Assembly (NCBI GenBank): GCA_015680685.1
Contig: MNCI01024892.1
Location: 934,480 to 998,479 of the forward strand
DNA: 64,000 bases
Direction of reading: 5' to 3'
DNA from: Gnetum montanum
Taxonomy: Eukaryota; Streptophyta; Gnetopsida; Gnetales; Gnetaceae
The translations under genes and the position numbers were made by a program. Of the stretch, positions 45,320 through 57,022 are shown one piece after another. The stretch's first letter is position 1. The number at the start of each line of letters is the position of its first letter. Below the pieces are notes generated by a model. That model searched no databases, was not told the DNA's origin, and worked only from the letters and a program-made list of their open reading frames with translations.

Positions 45320-47290
45320 ACAACTAAGCAAGTTGTGCATTCATAACAAGGTGCTCAGAAGACTTAGTTTGATGATTGTAGGTTGGCTAGGCAAAATATT
45401 AACAATGCAAATAAGAGTCATAGACACACTTTAGTTAAGGCATATGATTTCTTGACTAAAACTAAGAGAAGAAAATCTATTAAGGAATAGCAAAAATATT
45501 TTTCTTACATAATTAAAAAAGAACCTATCTAGTTTTGATAATTTTTTCTTCATAAAGCCTCATAATTATTTAATTTTCCTTTTTGAGATATTTGTTCATT
45601 TTACAATAAGGTGTTTATAGGATAAGATGATAATTCTACTACTATTATATAACAAGCATCTAACAAAGCAATAATTTCAAATGGTTTATATATAGAATTA
45701 TTAAAGTGGGCACAATTTGCTATTCATAGAGAAATTTGACACAAATTAAATTTAGCAATGGAATAAGGATTAATTCAACATTGAAAAACTAGTAAAGATA
45801 TCTTGTTACTTCAAAAGGGAAATAAAAATAATTTTAACAATTATAAAATGATCATTGTAAGTAATAATTTTACTAAGTTGTTAGGCACTTTTCCATAAAA
45901 GAGAATCAGTTCTTGAGATGAAGATAACTAGGTTAAGGCAAGATGTCAAGTAAATTTTGGACAAAATCACTTCACTATTGATCACTTACTTACTCTTAGA
46001 CATTGCATAGAGTTTGCAAAAATACCTAATAAAAATGTTTTCATTTGTTTTACTGATTTTGAAAAGCATATGATTTAATGATCCATATAAAACTATGATT
46101 TTGCTTGCATAAAATTGGCCTTCCTTTAGATTTGATTATAGTAACTCAAAGATTACACCAAGAAGTAATTATTGAAATTACAGATGGCAACTTAGAATAA
46201 AATTCCAATTCTAGAGACAAATTGGAGTTAAGTAAGACTATCCACTTTTTCTAACTCTCTTTGGTATCTTTATTGATGAAATGCAAGAATATTTGTGCAA
46301 TGGCCAAGATGGTCATGCTATCTAAATTGGATCCCAACTAGTGAATATTCTTTTATATGCAAATGATATTACCTTGATCTCCACTACTATAGAAGGTTTA
46401 CAAAATATATTGCAAATTTAGAAAATTATTATCGTTCATCTAGTTTTCATGTGAATGTAGATATAACCAAATTGATGATATGGGATACAAGAAATAATTG
46501 TGATACTTGATATTTTTGAGGTACTAATGTGCAAATAGTATATTCTTTTAATTATTTAGGTCTCATTTATATGAACAATTACATGTGAGGAAAGTGCATC
46601 AAAGAAAAAATAGCAATAGGCTTCAAGGCTCTCTATGCTTTCAAAAACAAGTGCAAGGATTTAGGCATGTTGACTGGGAAGGTCAGAAATTTTTTTTTTG
46701 ACTATCATCTATCATATTGTATTGTATGCATGTGCTATTTAGAGACATATGTTTAGTGCTAAACTTTTGAAAGTTGTTAAAAAAGTGCAAAAAGCTTTTC
46801 TTCTTAATGAGTTAAAGGTGAAGATGTCAATATCTTACTTAATGTTATTATGTGAATGTGATTTATTACCTTTAGAAGTAGAAGGCATATGCCAATTCTT
46901 TACATACACTCATAGTTTGCATATGTCAAGCCAAAAAAAATTCTTTAAAGTAGTTCTTGAGGATTCCCAAGACTATGATTCATATTTTTAGGGGATGCAA
47001 TGGTTGAGTAAATAGTATATCTCTTGGGAGTATGTGTAGCAAAACCTTAAGCATATTTACCTACTAGTCAAGGAAAAGGCTTTAACACAAATGTGGACTA
47101 ATGTAGATGGTAAGAGACAATTGTATTTATACTACATTAGATCTAATAAACTAAATATAAAAGCTCACTATCTCTTAGTTGCTATTTCTATTAATTATTA
47201 GAATGCTATTAGCAAGCTTCATTTAAGTTATCATTATATGATACTTGTGTGTGTGTGTGTGTGTGTGGAGAAATGTTTTCTTTGCAAAAA
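45320..47290 (+). pseudogene. Second LINE: reverse transcriptase pseudogene of another clade
   Basis: Strongly decayed RT-bearing ORF. Recognisable pieces: linker text (ANKSHRHTLVKAYDFLTKTK), KTSKDILLLQKGK, DHLLTLRHCIEFAKIPNKNV (about 45978-46040), FICFTDFEKHM (first Asp), VNILLYANDITLIS at 46350-46390 where the family has YADD, VNVDITKLMIWDTRN, FNYLGL, and a conserved C-terminal block (LYLYYIRSNKL, AHYLLVAISIN, NAISKLHLSYHYM at 47130-47245). This resembles LINEs whose RT lacks the zf-RVT type of C-terminus, so it is unrelated to the LINE at 39 kb. It has dozens of lesions and no visible target-site duplication. Confidence 0.72.
47246..47267 (+). repeat. (GT)n microsatellite
   Basis: About eleven GT units lie inside the decayed 3' part of the second LINE. 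Confidence 0.95.
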
Positions 47291-47618
47291 ATAAAATCTT
47301 ACAATCAAACCTTCTTGAAATCAAGAAAATCTCCCTCATCTCCCCTTTCATATTATGATTAATTTCTATTATTTATCATTATCAAGAAGCTTCCTCGTAG
47401 CATTATTATGATAAAAAATTATTTACTATGATTGGGAAGATTTTTTCCTGACATCCTTCTCTCTTATATTATGATCAATGTATGTTTACCATGATTATGA
47501 AGTTCCCTACTGGTGCTATGATAAAAAAAATTATTACTATGATCAAGAAGGGTAGTTGGCCTCTTAGTCAAAATTATATGATGATGTTAGACCTGAATCT
47601 TTCTAACTAGTTATGCTC

Positions 47619-47925
47619 AATAATGAGTTGTTAGCTTAGTAATAAGACTCTTGATTTGAAATTTCTAAGTCATGGGTTCTATTTTAGAAGTGGTATTGGA
47701 ACTCCAAAATAATTATAATATTGGTATACCCTAAGATATATAACTTAGCATTATTCACTACAATTGAACCCATGACTTGGAGCTTTCAAATTATGAGTGT
47801 CATCATTAGGCTAACATCTCATTATTCATGGGTTTCATTCTAGTGAGAAATTTTGAGTTATAAAGTTCTAATTTGACTATATGTCTTGGGGGTAAATATT
47901 ATTAAAAAAAATTTTGGATTCCACA
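47619..47925 (+). repeat. Nested SINE-like elements with tRNA-derived heads
   Basis: A plus-strand head (47619-47686) has A-box-like TTAGCTTAGTAA and B-box-like GGTTCTATTTT. A minus-strand head (47775-47840) has TTAGCCTAATGA and GGTTCAATTG, fitting the B box. After it the plus-strand body resumes (CATGGGTTTCAT, TTATAAAGTTCTAATTTGAC, then T/A-rich tail, to 47925), matching the body of the 19.9-kb copy. CATGGGTT flanks the inner unit on both sides, which suggests the minus-strand SINE inserted into the plus-strand SINE. Confidence 0.5.
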
Positions 47926-48754
47926 TCCTCCCAAAATTTTTATACTAGAAACCATATAGCTATATGATACTTTGATAGAATATAATGGTTTGTCAAGAAC
48001 AACTAGAATTCACAACTTATTATATCTAAAGTTATATACTTAATAATTGAGGGTGTTAAAACTTTAAAGAATGATCACATAGGAAGCGGTGGAAATTTTA
48101 TATCCTACAACCTAAAAGAATGACTATAAGTATACTTCAAAATATATATCCAACATAACACTTTAAAAAATATAGAGGAATATAACGTTATCTTAAACAC
48201 AACTTAAATTGATAACCTATTACCAAACAAAATAATTTGGCTGAGAGGCCACTACCAGTCATACTTCTGTAACACAATATTATATTGTGTCCCAAACAAT
48301 ACCAGGGGAGGGTATTGGTAACGGTATTTATATTTCATTCATGATGCTCAGAAAGATATACATGGATGTCAGTGCAGAATGTGGGCATGCTTGGTACAGA
48401 AGGAGGCCATGGTAGATGCCCAGATGTCATACTTCAAACTTCATGTCCTATTCCACTCACATATGTAGACTCCCCAATGCTCCTACCCACATTATAGCTT
48501 TTTTCAATTTTTTAAATGTTTTTGTTTATTGAGAGTGTTTGGTAGAGGTACAGAAAGGTGTGCGGTGATAGTGCAGTTGTGGGAGAGAAATGACAGTAGT
48601 GTGGCTAAGTCAGTAGCAAGACGGTAGAGAGGCAATGCCCTTGCCTAACGTAGTAGGCAACATCAGTGAATAAGGTCCAGCACGATGCATTCATGAGAAA
48701 CTTAGAGTATCCATTCCACCAATCATTGGTATAAAATATCAAAGAATAAACTAG
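47926..48754. other. Interval without recognised content
   Basis: No open frame or repeat family was recognised. Bases 48300-48680 are less AT-rich than their surroundings but show no coding signal I can name. Confidence 0.4.
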
Positions 48755-51197
48755 TAATCCACACAAGAAAAATCATGTTACTTACAAACCACATCCAAAT
48801 GATCCAAAATTGAATCTTCATAATAGAATGATTCTTCAAACATGGAGAGCAAACATAGACTTTCAACTATTGCTTGAAAAGTATGTTGTTGTTAAGTATA
48901 TTGCAAAATATGCAACAAAATTTGAAAAGAAGTCAAGATCCTTTCATGATTTGTTATTTCGTATTGCAGAATTTTGAAACTCAGAAGAAAATGCAATGAA
49001 TGCATACAAGATACTCATGATGGATGTTGCAGCTGATAGAGACATTGGTGCTATGAAGGTTTTTCATTTTCTATATGAACTTCCATTGGTTGAATGTAGT
49101 AGAACATTTGATACTATAAATGTGTTTAGAGATATCTATAAAAGAGTTATACCAGTTGCAAATGGGGATGAGGAACTAGAAACATACACATCCCTTATCA
49201 ATGCATATCAAAAGAGACCATTGGAAATGGAAGGTGTTTCGTTACTAAATGTTATGAAATATTTTACATTTACCTTAAGAAATATAGAGGTGCTAGTGTG
49301 GAAGACTTGACGACAACCAATTGTTGTTAGAACATATCCTAGATTTAGAGTAGATTTAGAGTAGCTCCAAGAGTAGGAGAGGAAAAATGGATAGGTTATT
49401 GTTTAGCATAGTTGCTAGTGCACTATGCATTTAGAGATGTGAAACGTGATCCAGGAAGAAATGATGAAGAAATTGAACTAAAATGGATTTCTTGTTCGAC
49501 ACATATATGAATTAGAAGAGGACACATTTGATGAAGATTTCAAACATGCTTGTAAGGAAGAGTGGAAACATAAAAATATTATTCTACAAAGAGAGGATAA
49601 TATTGAATATGATTTTGAAATATTGAATCAGCATCTACTTGCTTCAACTCATTTTCAACAAAGTCAACTAGAAATGCTTGGATTAAGGGATCAAGATAGA
49701 TAGCATGAATGGTTAGCTAGCTATCATGGAGAAGATGTTGCAAAGATTACTACAACTTTTGTTCATAATCATAGATCACATGGGATAATAACACTGTCAA
49801 GAAATGACTACAAGGAGATGGACTTATCTTTCCTAGGCATTCAACAAAAGAAATGCTACAAGATTATCACTAGCCATCTCTATATGTAAATATTTGAACT
49901 ATATGGAGTTGATGCACTATTAATGATTATTCAAGGTACAATGAGCATTGGAAAATTATATCTCATTGATACCATTAATAAATAATTTTATTGAACTTGC
50001 CCATGGTGAAAAATAACTTATTGGTGGTCACCTCCACTGGTGCTATAGCATATAATATTAATGCAACTATAATACATTCTACATTGAAGATTGGAATCAA
50101 GGAGTACAAACCACTAGCTGCATTGAATTTGGCATCGTTGCAAAATAAATACAAATACATAAAGTACATTATTATAGATGAAATGAGTTTTATAGATGGA
50201 AAATTGCTTAGCAACATTGATAGAAGGCTTAAAAAAATATTTCCAAAAAACTAATTAGATAATTTTGGTGGTAGATCAGTGATACTCATTGGCGATCTTG
50301 CACAACTTCCACTTGTGAAAGAAATAATACCATACATATCATCTCAAATGCATGTGAAGAATTTATGGTTAGCATTCAATACAATTGTAACCTTGGATGT
50401 TGTGTATTGCCAAAGGGGTGATGATCCATGACAACAAATATTTAGATAATTTTTGATGAATATAAGAGAACGAAAGATCAATGATGATGATTATGAAATT
50501 TTAAACTTGGTAATGGATCTTCCTTTGACATCAAATGACAAGATGGGTTTGAGGATTCTATGCATTTGTTTGATACAAAGGATAAGATGCAAATGCATAA
50601 TGAAAAGGTATTGCTAAAGATCTAGAAGCTAGTTGCATACTGCATAGTAGATAGAAACACAAATGGTGTCAGATTTTGGGATGATTCAAAAGGAGAATTA
50701 GATTGGTAGTGTTCATTTGTGAAGCTACAAGGGTTATGATTAATGTTAATCTATGGCCAAAAGTAGGATTAGTTAATGGTGTGTTGGAATTCATTTAAAA
50801 AATAATTTATAGTCCACACTGTAAACCTCCATAGTTTCCATCGTATGTTATCATTGAATTTGACTCTTACATTGGAGTACCATATGATCACAAATATCCT
50901 CAACAAGTACCCATTCCACCAATCATATGTGAAGGCTCTTGCCAACTACTATTATGATTAGCATGGGATTTAACTATACATAAATCATAGGGAATGACCT
51001 TGGAGAAAGCATGTGTAGATGTTGGTAGCAAAGAAACAACAATTCTGATGTTTGTAGCACTATCTCGAGTAAAGAGTACTAACAATTTGAAGATATTTCT
51101 TCTTATTTCCAAAGAAAGATACATCAAGATATTTAAGGATTCTCACCTTCAAAGTAGATTAGATGAAGAGAAATTCATTACATCTAATGAAGAATGA
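48755..51197 (+). pseudogene. Helitron-type Rep/helicase with PIF1-like helicase domain, pseudogene
   Basis: Text in order: HPNDPKLNLHNRMILQ, WRANIDFQLLLEKYVVVKYI, AKYATKFEKKSRSF (the Helitron helicase-like domain before PIF1), a 104-codon open block at 48996-49310, then ALLMIIQGTMSIGKLYLID at about 49910, the Walker A site (family MIIQGTAGTGKSYLI), which has lost the G-T-G-K-S core. At 49991-50254 come VTSTGAIAYNINATIIHS and the Walker B YIIIDEMSFIDGKLLSNIDRR. FGGRSVILIGDLAQLPLV follows at about 50265. The last block (50994-51197) with IHK-x-x-GMTLEKACVDVG and FVALSRVKSTNNLKI equals helicase motifs V and VI. There are many stops and frameshifts. Rolling-circle Rep motifs and Helitron ends (TC...CTRR with hairpin) were not identified, so a stand-alone PIF1-derived gene is possible. 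Confidence 0.78.
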
Positions 51198-52378
51198 TTT
51201 TACTATTTTTCTAATGATGTAATTTTACTATTATGGATGTTTGAACATTTTCCATTATGCATTTTTTTGATTATGCAAGTTTGAACATTGATCATTTGTT
51301 TTGCATTGTAACCTTTTCTTAATCATTTAATAATGGATTCTATGGTCTTATAAGCTACTTTATTTTTTATTCACTTTAATGACTTTTTTAAAACTTTAGA
51401 ATAAAATCTATAGCTTAATAACTTCCTTCCAAAAATTGGATTCGAATGAAGTATAAATGTAGATAGAATCCTTTTTATTTGTTATGTTTAAATCATCACT
51501 GTAAGAGAAAACTGATGATCACTTGCTTAATTATATATTTATAATATATACCTATAATTTGGTCAAAAGAATCTTATTTGTTAATAAGTAATAAGTTATT
51601 TCAGTCAAAAATTTCATAACTTTAGAACGAAGAACAAGATTTAAGAATTATAATTTTCATGAATTTAGGATGAAGAAAAAGATTTGTATATCAAATTTTT
51701 CATAATGATGGATTTTAGAAAAAAATATATTTTCATCAATTATTGTATGTTCTCATTCTCGACCAAATTTGTTATTTTTGTATGCTCTAATAAGTAATGC
51801 AAATTCAGTCAGGAATGAGAACATATAATAACTAATGTAAATATTTTTTCTAAAACATGTTATTAAAAAAAATTTGATGTATGAATCTTGTTCTTCATCC
51901 TGAAGTCATGAAAATTATAATTCTTAAATTTTGTTCTTCATTGTAAAGTCATGAAATTTTTGACTCAAATAACTTATTACATGTTAACAAATAAGATTCT
52001 CTTAGTGAAATTATAGGTATATATTGTAAATATATAACTAAGCTAGTGATCTTGAGTTGTCTCTTGTAGTAATGATTTCAACATAACAAATATAAAGGAT
52101 TCTATCTACAGTTATACTTCATTAGGATCCAATTTTTCAAAGGAAGTTGTTAAGTTATAGATTTTGTTCTAAAGTTTTAAAAAAGTCATTAAAGTGTAAA
52201 TAAAAAATAAAGTAGCTTATAAGATGATAGAATCCATTATTGAATGATTAAGAACAAGTTACAATTCACCACGAATGATCAATGTTCAAACTTGCATAAT
52301 CAAAAAAATGCACAATGGAAAATGTTCAAACATCCATAATAGTAAAATTACATCATCAAAAAAATAGTAAAATCATTC
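51192..52378. repeat. 1.19-kb imperfect palindrome (foldback element)
   Basis: The left arm (51192 to about 51770) and right arm (about 51798-52378) are reverse complements with roughly 85-90 per cent identity by eye around a loop of about 30 bp. The outer ends are GAATGATTTTACTATTTTTC and its complement. The arm differences are dispersed substitutions, so it is not an assembly mirror. The left end coincides with the last codon of the helicase pseudogene. The right end coincides with the C-terminus of a gypsy integrase on the minus strand. A transcript through it would form a long hairpin. Confidence 0.85.
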
Positions 52379-52640
52379 TCTTGAACTAGCCCATGATAGT
52401 ACGTAAGATTTACAATATTAAACACAAAAAAAATATCAACATCATTTGCTAAATAAATCTCAAAAGCATTATCATTAATGTTGGCCTTGATTTTGAAAGG
52501 AGCCATCTTCTTGGCTTTTAACTTGGAGAAGTTGAAATCTTCTGATCTCTTCTTCTTCAATGGTATCCAAACCAAGTTTCCAACAAAAAATTTTTCCTTC
52601 TCTTACCCTCATTTCTCTTGAGGATGCTAACTTTTTAATA
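52379..52640 (-). pseudogene. Ty3/gypsy integrase C-terminal part
   Basis: On the minus strand: LVWIPLKKKRSEDFNFSKLK, MAPFKIKANINDNAFEIYLA, then VFNIVNLTYYHG. This is the post-core segment of plant gypsy integrases (family LVWVHLRKERFP, SKLxPRxDGPFxVLxKINDNAYxxDLP, TFNVxDLxPY). It ends at the right arm of the palindrome. It belongs with the integrase core at 53765-54476, from which it is separated by inserted sequence. Confidence 0.8.
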
Positions 52641-53764
52641 TATTAAAACCTTAGAGAATGGAGCATGTGGAAATATGGTTGTTATCTTGTAAGGCTAAGA
52701 AAAGAACAAGGTGACAAGATGATTGAGTAAGATCCTTGAAATAAGAGGAGAGCTGAAACTAGAGCTAAACTGATATGACAAAATGAGAGCTAGAATGATA
52801 AAATAGGAGCTAGGATAACAAAATTAGAGCTAGAATGCAAGCAAAATCTACAAGTCAAATTAAGGTGTTCTAAAGTCTACTGAGATGTCAAAATGTTAGA
52901 GAAATGGTCCAGAGTTCAACGTTCACTTGTAGGCTAGATGTCCTAGATTGATAACAAATGTCTCAATTGTTGCTGGGATGTCCCGACTAAGACATGCTAG
53001 TTTTCTATGAGATGTTCCATCAAAGTAGATGTTGTTTTTAGATAGATGTTCCAACCTTGAATGGCATATCTCGAGTAGTTGTTTCCTAGATATTGCACAA
53101 ATTTTGAGAAGTTTTTGAAAAGTAAAAGGTTATAAAGCAAAGTAAAATTCTTGGAAAATGTACAAGTACTATTTATTAGTCAATCCCATTATTTTATATT
53201 GAGTAAATTGGCTTTGTTTCTCATTGTGTTCATCATTTGTAAATTATTATATGTTTTGAGAGCTTTATTGCAAGGAATTTGTAAAGTGAGTTACACTCTC
53301 TCCTTGATTTTCTTTTTTTTCTTATAAGTCCTGTGGGGTTGATGTGCTTCTTGTGGGAAGGAATCTTCATTGAGCTCATTGGAACCTTGCAAGGTTGAAT
53401 GTGTTTGTAGCAATGAAACACTATAGTATGAAGCTCATATTTTATAAAAGTTGTCGGATCCTTAAAATCATGTTTTAAGCTTATTAGGACCTTGCGAGGT
53501 TGAGTGTTTTTCGAGCAAGAAAACGCTTTAATTGAAGCTTAAAACTTTATAAAGGTTGTGATGTCCTCTAAGCCACATTTTGAAGGAACAAAGTCCAAAG
53601 GTATGCAAGGATTCTACCCTCTGAGTGTGGATGTACCCGAGTTGGGAAACCATGTAAAAATTGTGTGGTTTTGGTTTTCTTGGTTGTTTAATTAGGGAAC
53701 TCATTCAACCTTCTTCTAAGTTCTTAGTCCTTAGAGGACTCTTTCTTCAACCTTCTTCTTAAAA
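52641..53764. other. LTR-like sequence inserted in the integrase
   Basis: This 1.1-kb stretch splits the integrase. On the plus strand it contains imperfect tandem text (CATTGGAACCTTGCAAGGTTGA near 53378, TTAGGACCTTGCGAGGTTGA near 53480, each followed by a TATAAAG word) and then GTGGATGTACCCGAGTTGGG and a TTGTGTGG word. This recalls the R/U5 part of Ty1/copia LTRs. TG/CA edges and a target-site duplication were not found, so solo LTR is a guess. Confidence 0.4.
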
Positions 53765-54476
53765 TTTAATTTTACTTGTACATGAAGATCCTTCATCTCT
53801 TACACAAAATTAGCACTAAGTTGAGATTCTCCCTTAAAGGTCTTCAAATTGTTCATCATATTAGGACAAAAATGATAATTTACATCAAATGGGATTTTTC
53901 CAATCATAACATGAAAAGCATTAGTATAAGAAAATTTAGCATGACATGACAAGTTTTTCCACTGATTGGGCTATCCATCACATAAAAATATCAAAATTTT
54001 CAGTAAGGATTTACACACCACCTCCATTTGGCCAACAGATTATGGATGACATGCACTAGAAAAATTCAACTTTTTCCCTAAAATTTTCCAAAGAAACCTC
54101 CAAAAATGACTAGTGAATCTAGATTCTTTATCATTGATGATATTCAAAGGAATCCCATGAAACTTCACAACATGCTAAAAAAATAAAATTGCCACATGAG
54201 AATCATCACTTACCTTTTTCCATAGAATATATATGTCATCTTGGAGAATTTATCCATCACAAAAAAAATTTCATCACTTCCACTTTTGATTTTTAGAATA
54301 CCACTAACAAATTCCATTAACACACTTTTCCATGGATTCTTGGAAATTGGCAAAGGCATGTAATGTCCATCCACTTCTTTACCTTTGAATTTTGGACATT
54401 TTAGATGCTCCTTCAAAAATTTTGAAACTCTAGTTGTCATATAAGGCCAAAAATAATGCCTTCCCACAAGTTCCAA
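53765..54476 (-). pseudogene. Ty3/gypsy integrase zinc and catalytic core
   Basis: On the minus strand: GRHYFWPYMTTRVSKFLKEH and KCPKFKGKEVDGHYMPLPIS (end of the HHCC zinc domain), then VLMEFVSGI (family VSMDFI; the first catalytic Asp is Glu here), FFVMDKFSKMTYIF (family VVVDRFSKMAHF), INDKESRFTSHFWR (second catalytic Asp), KLNFSSACHPQSVGQMEVV with the third catalytic Glu, and AFHVMIGKIPF. Stops and a frameshift separate blocks. The DNA-joining enzyme of an LTR element, inactive here. Confidence 0.85.
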
Positions 54477-54914
54477 TCGTTAATCACTACTAATGTGATC
54501 TTCCTAAAATCATAATTAGGAATACATATCTTTCCATTTTTTAATAACAATTCATCTTGAATATGGTAGTCCCTCCATTAGTCTATCCTACTCATCATTG
54601 GTTCCTTGAGGCTTTTCCACATCTACCCAAAATCATAATCATGTTGATATAACTCAACAAATCACCCATATGTTCCACATGAGGTATGTTGAAATTAACC
54701 ACATCCATCATGGATAATGCATCGACCACCACATTAATTTTTTCACTTTTTTGTTACAACAAAAAATTGAACTCCTTGAGTAATAAGTAATGTTTCTAAT
54801 CTTGATTGCTTGAAGAATAGTATACAATTCTTTCTCATATATGCTATATTTTAGCCTTGACATTTTTAGCTTTTCTAAAAATAAATTAATAGCATAATAA
54901 CGTTGCCATGACAT
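54477..54914 (-). pseudogene. Ty3/gypsy RNase H fragment
   Basis: On the minus strand: LFLEKLKMSRLKYSIYEKEL and YTILQAIKIRN (family YFSEKLxGxxLxYSTYDKELYALVQAIKxW), then VVVDALS (family ANVVADALSR) at about 54720. This segment lies between RT and integrase in gypsy polyproteins. Its N-terminal side is cut by an LTR edge at 54915; RT itself is missing. Confidence 0.75.
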
Positions 54915-55468
54915 TGTTCAACACTTCAAGGAATTCACTTAGATCGAATGGATTTGGGGTGGAAGACCTAGGGAATATGCCTCTAAATAAGTAGGCAACC
55001 CTTGGAAGGGAGTGAATAGTACAACAACTTCTTAACAAGAGGATACACCTTAGGGGGAGAACCTCTAAACTTTGAATGAGGACTTAGCAAACAAGTACAC
55101 AAGAAACCTTGTAGATATTATCGGTGGAAGAGGAGATGATGTATTTATAAGAGGCACTCATTCCTAGACCCCTCACAATCTAGTACAAGGTTCAGCATGG
55201 GTCCACACCAGAACTATCCAATCCTAGCTACCTACATCTCTACAACCACTACAAAATTAGGGACATATAGTTCTTCATGTGAGGATAATATGAAGAGGAC
55301 TTAGAAAGGGATTGAATAAGAGGGAGTCCTACAACTAGCTTGGTACCACCAAGCTAGGATGGGTTTTCTAACACTTTAAGTGTCATTGCAAGACACCTCA
55401 GAATGTCTCATGGTTCCCAAACCATGGGGAGATACTAGGAAAACCTCCATCCTAGGACCTCTCTCACA
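54915..55468 (-). mobile_element. LTR H (554 bp), different gypsy family
   Basis: Plus-strand edges are TGTTCAACAC and CTCTCACA (TG...CA). On the minus strand it starts TGTGAGAGAGGTCC after the purine-rich GTGTAGGGGAGGAT, which has the look of a gypsy polypurine tract, so it is a 3' LTR. A TATA box (TTATAAATACATC on the minus strand) lies near 55145. The partner LTR was not found; copy F may have interrupted or displaced the element. It abuts the RNase H fragment, so two elements meet here. Confidence 0.65.
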
Positions 55469-55487
55469 ATCCTCCCCTACACAAAAG
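55469..55487 (-). promoter_or_regulatory. Polypurine tract before LTR H
   Basis: On the minus strand TTGTGTAGGGGAGGAT precedes LTR H directly. Upstream minus-strand text ACATCACTTCTTTTGTG resembles the end of gypsy coding regions. Confidence 0.55.
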
Positions 55488-57022
55488 AAGTGATGTCCTT
55501 GGAGTTAAGTCTAGGATAACTTTGAGTAGGGATTTGGAGCTCCGTCAACTCTAGGGAGTCCCTCAACTCAACTAAAGCCAAGCTTGAAGGAAGGTACCAA
55601 TTCCAACACTTGATATGTCCTTCCATCCAAGACCTTGCATGAAATGCAAAGGGTACTTAGAGGAATCCAAAAACTTTCCCTACTTTATGAAAAGAGGGAT
55701 AAGTCCAACCCAAAGGAGAAACATCCCTAAGGCATCCCTTAGATCCATCCCTTATCGAGTCTAGAGACTTGTCTTTTTGCATAGACCCATACCTATGCAA
55801 GAGGATGTTCTCTTCCTCCACAAGTCCAACCAAGTTCTATTTTGAATGGCTTCTTAGCATGGATCAATTCTCTTGATTTTTTTATCATTAATTTTGAGGG
55901 CTCACCAAGACCACTTTCCATCTTGGTGATGGACTTGGGAAACTGTATCTAAAGAAGAGAACATGCTTTAAAAGAGCCATGTCTCAACAAGCAACTAAAG
56001 CTTGCCAAAACCCTAGGTTCTACTTCTAGCATCGAGATCTATGGGGTCTCACAAGTCCAACCATCTATGTACTAAATTACCACATCTACCATCCACATAT
56101 TTTCTTTCATTTTTCTACATCAGCATCTATTCAAGCTAGTAGGAGGGGAGTTAAGCATGAACTCCCTTTGAAACAAGGTTCAGAGGTAGATCTCTTGAAT
56201 ATGACCTTGCCTTCTCTAGACACACTAGTACTACAATCCACATTTCATCATTCAACATTATCCCATATTCACTGTAAGAGAGAATATCCAAAAAAAATTT
56301 GGAAAACTTCTCCAAGAGGTTATCATAGCATCCTAACCCTATCTATCATTGACATCCTTTAAGGATGTCCAACATTGAGAACACTTGCTCAAATGCTTGA
56401 ACAAATGGAGGATGGGCTAGACAACCAATCTCAAGATAGTCCTCCATACATACATTTCATTCCAACCACTACTGCATGCTCCATTACAATGGCTATAGCC
56501 TATTTATGAGAAAGGATTAGTTGCATCTACATCCTATAGGCTTTTCTTCCCACTTTGAGAGATGGGAAAAGCACCATTTATGAATACTTAGTTCAATGAA
56601 GCATGTAGAATCACCTTCGAGGACAACCACTATCACAAATTTTCTAGGGAACATTTAGGTTTCTAGAATTTGAATTTTCTTGCCATGCTAGGAACAACCA
56701 CAACTCATGATCAACACCTTTCATTGGATTTTTTTTTCAACTAAAAGAAAAGATCCTTGTTGTGAGGTTCCTTCCACAATAAAAAATAATAACCCAACTA
56801 CACCATAGCTATGATACATGCATAAGTAGTCCATAGAGCCAACACAACTATATTTTCAAGCTACTACCAGTTGAGGGAAGACATATTCACAAGTCATACC
56901 CACATTCAATTCCACTTCACAACTCAAATCAAAAAGGGAAAGAGTTCATCCCCCAAACTTCCATAGATAGGGGATTCTATTCCACCATAGGTGTTCTAGG
57001 TTTTCATTTCATATACACCAGT
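55488..57022. other. Decayed retroelement interior, unidentified
   Basis: Probably the inner part of the element that owns LTR H (minus strand), or of a plus-strand element whose zinc-knuckle-like text resumes after copy F. I found no domain I can name. Open frames are at most about 64 codons. Confidence 0.35.

Noticed and set aside
52641-53764. Complete solo copia LTR
   Set aside because: U5-like words are suggestive, but no TG/CA edges or target-site duplication could be placed, so it is only listed as LTR-like.
54210-54476. Intact integrase gene
   Set aside because: Only the zinc/core part is open; the rest of the domain lies in other frames and is split by 1.1 kb of other sequence.
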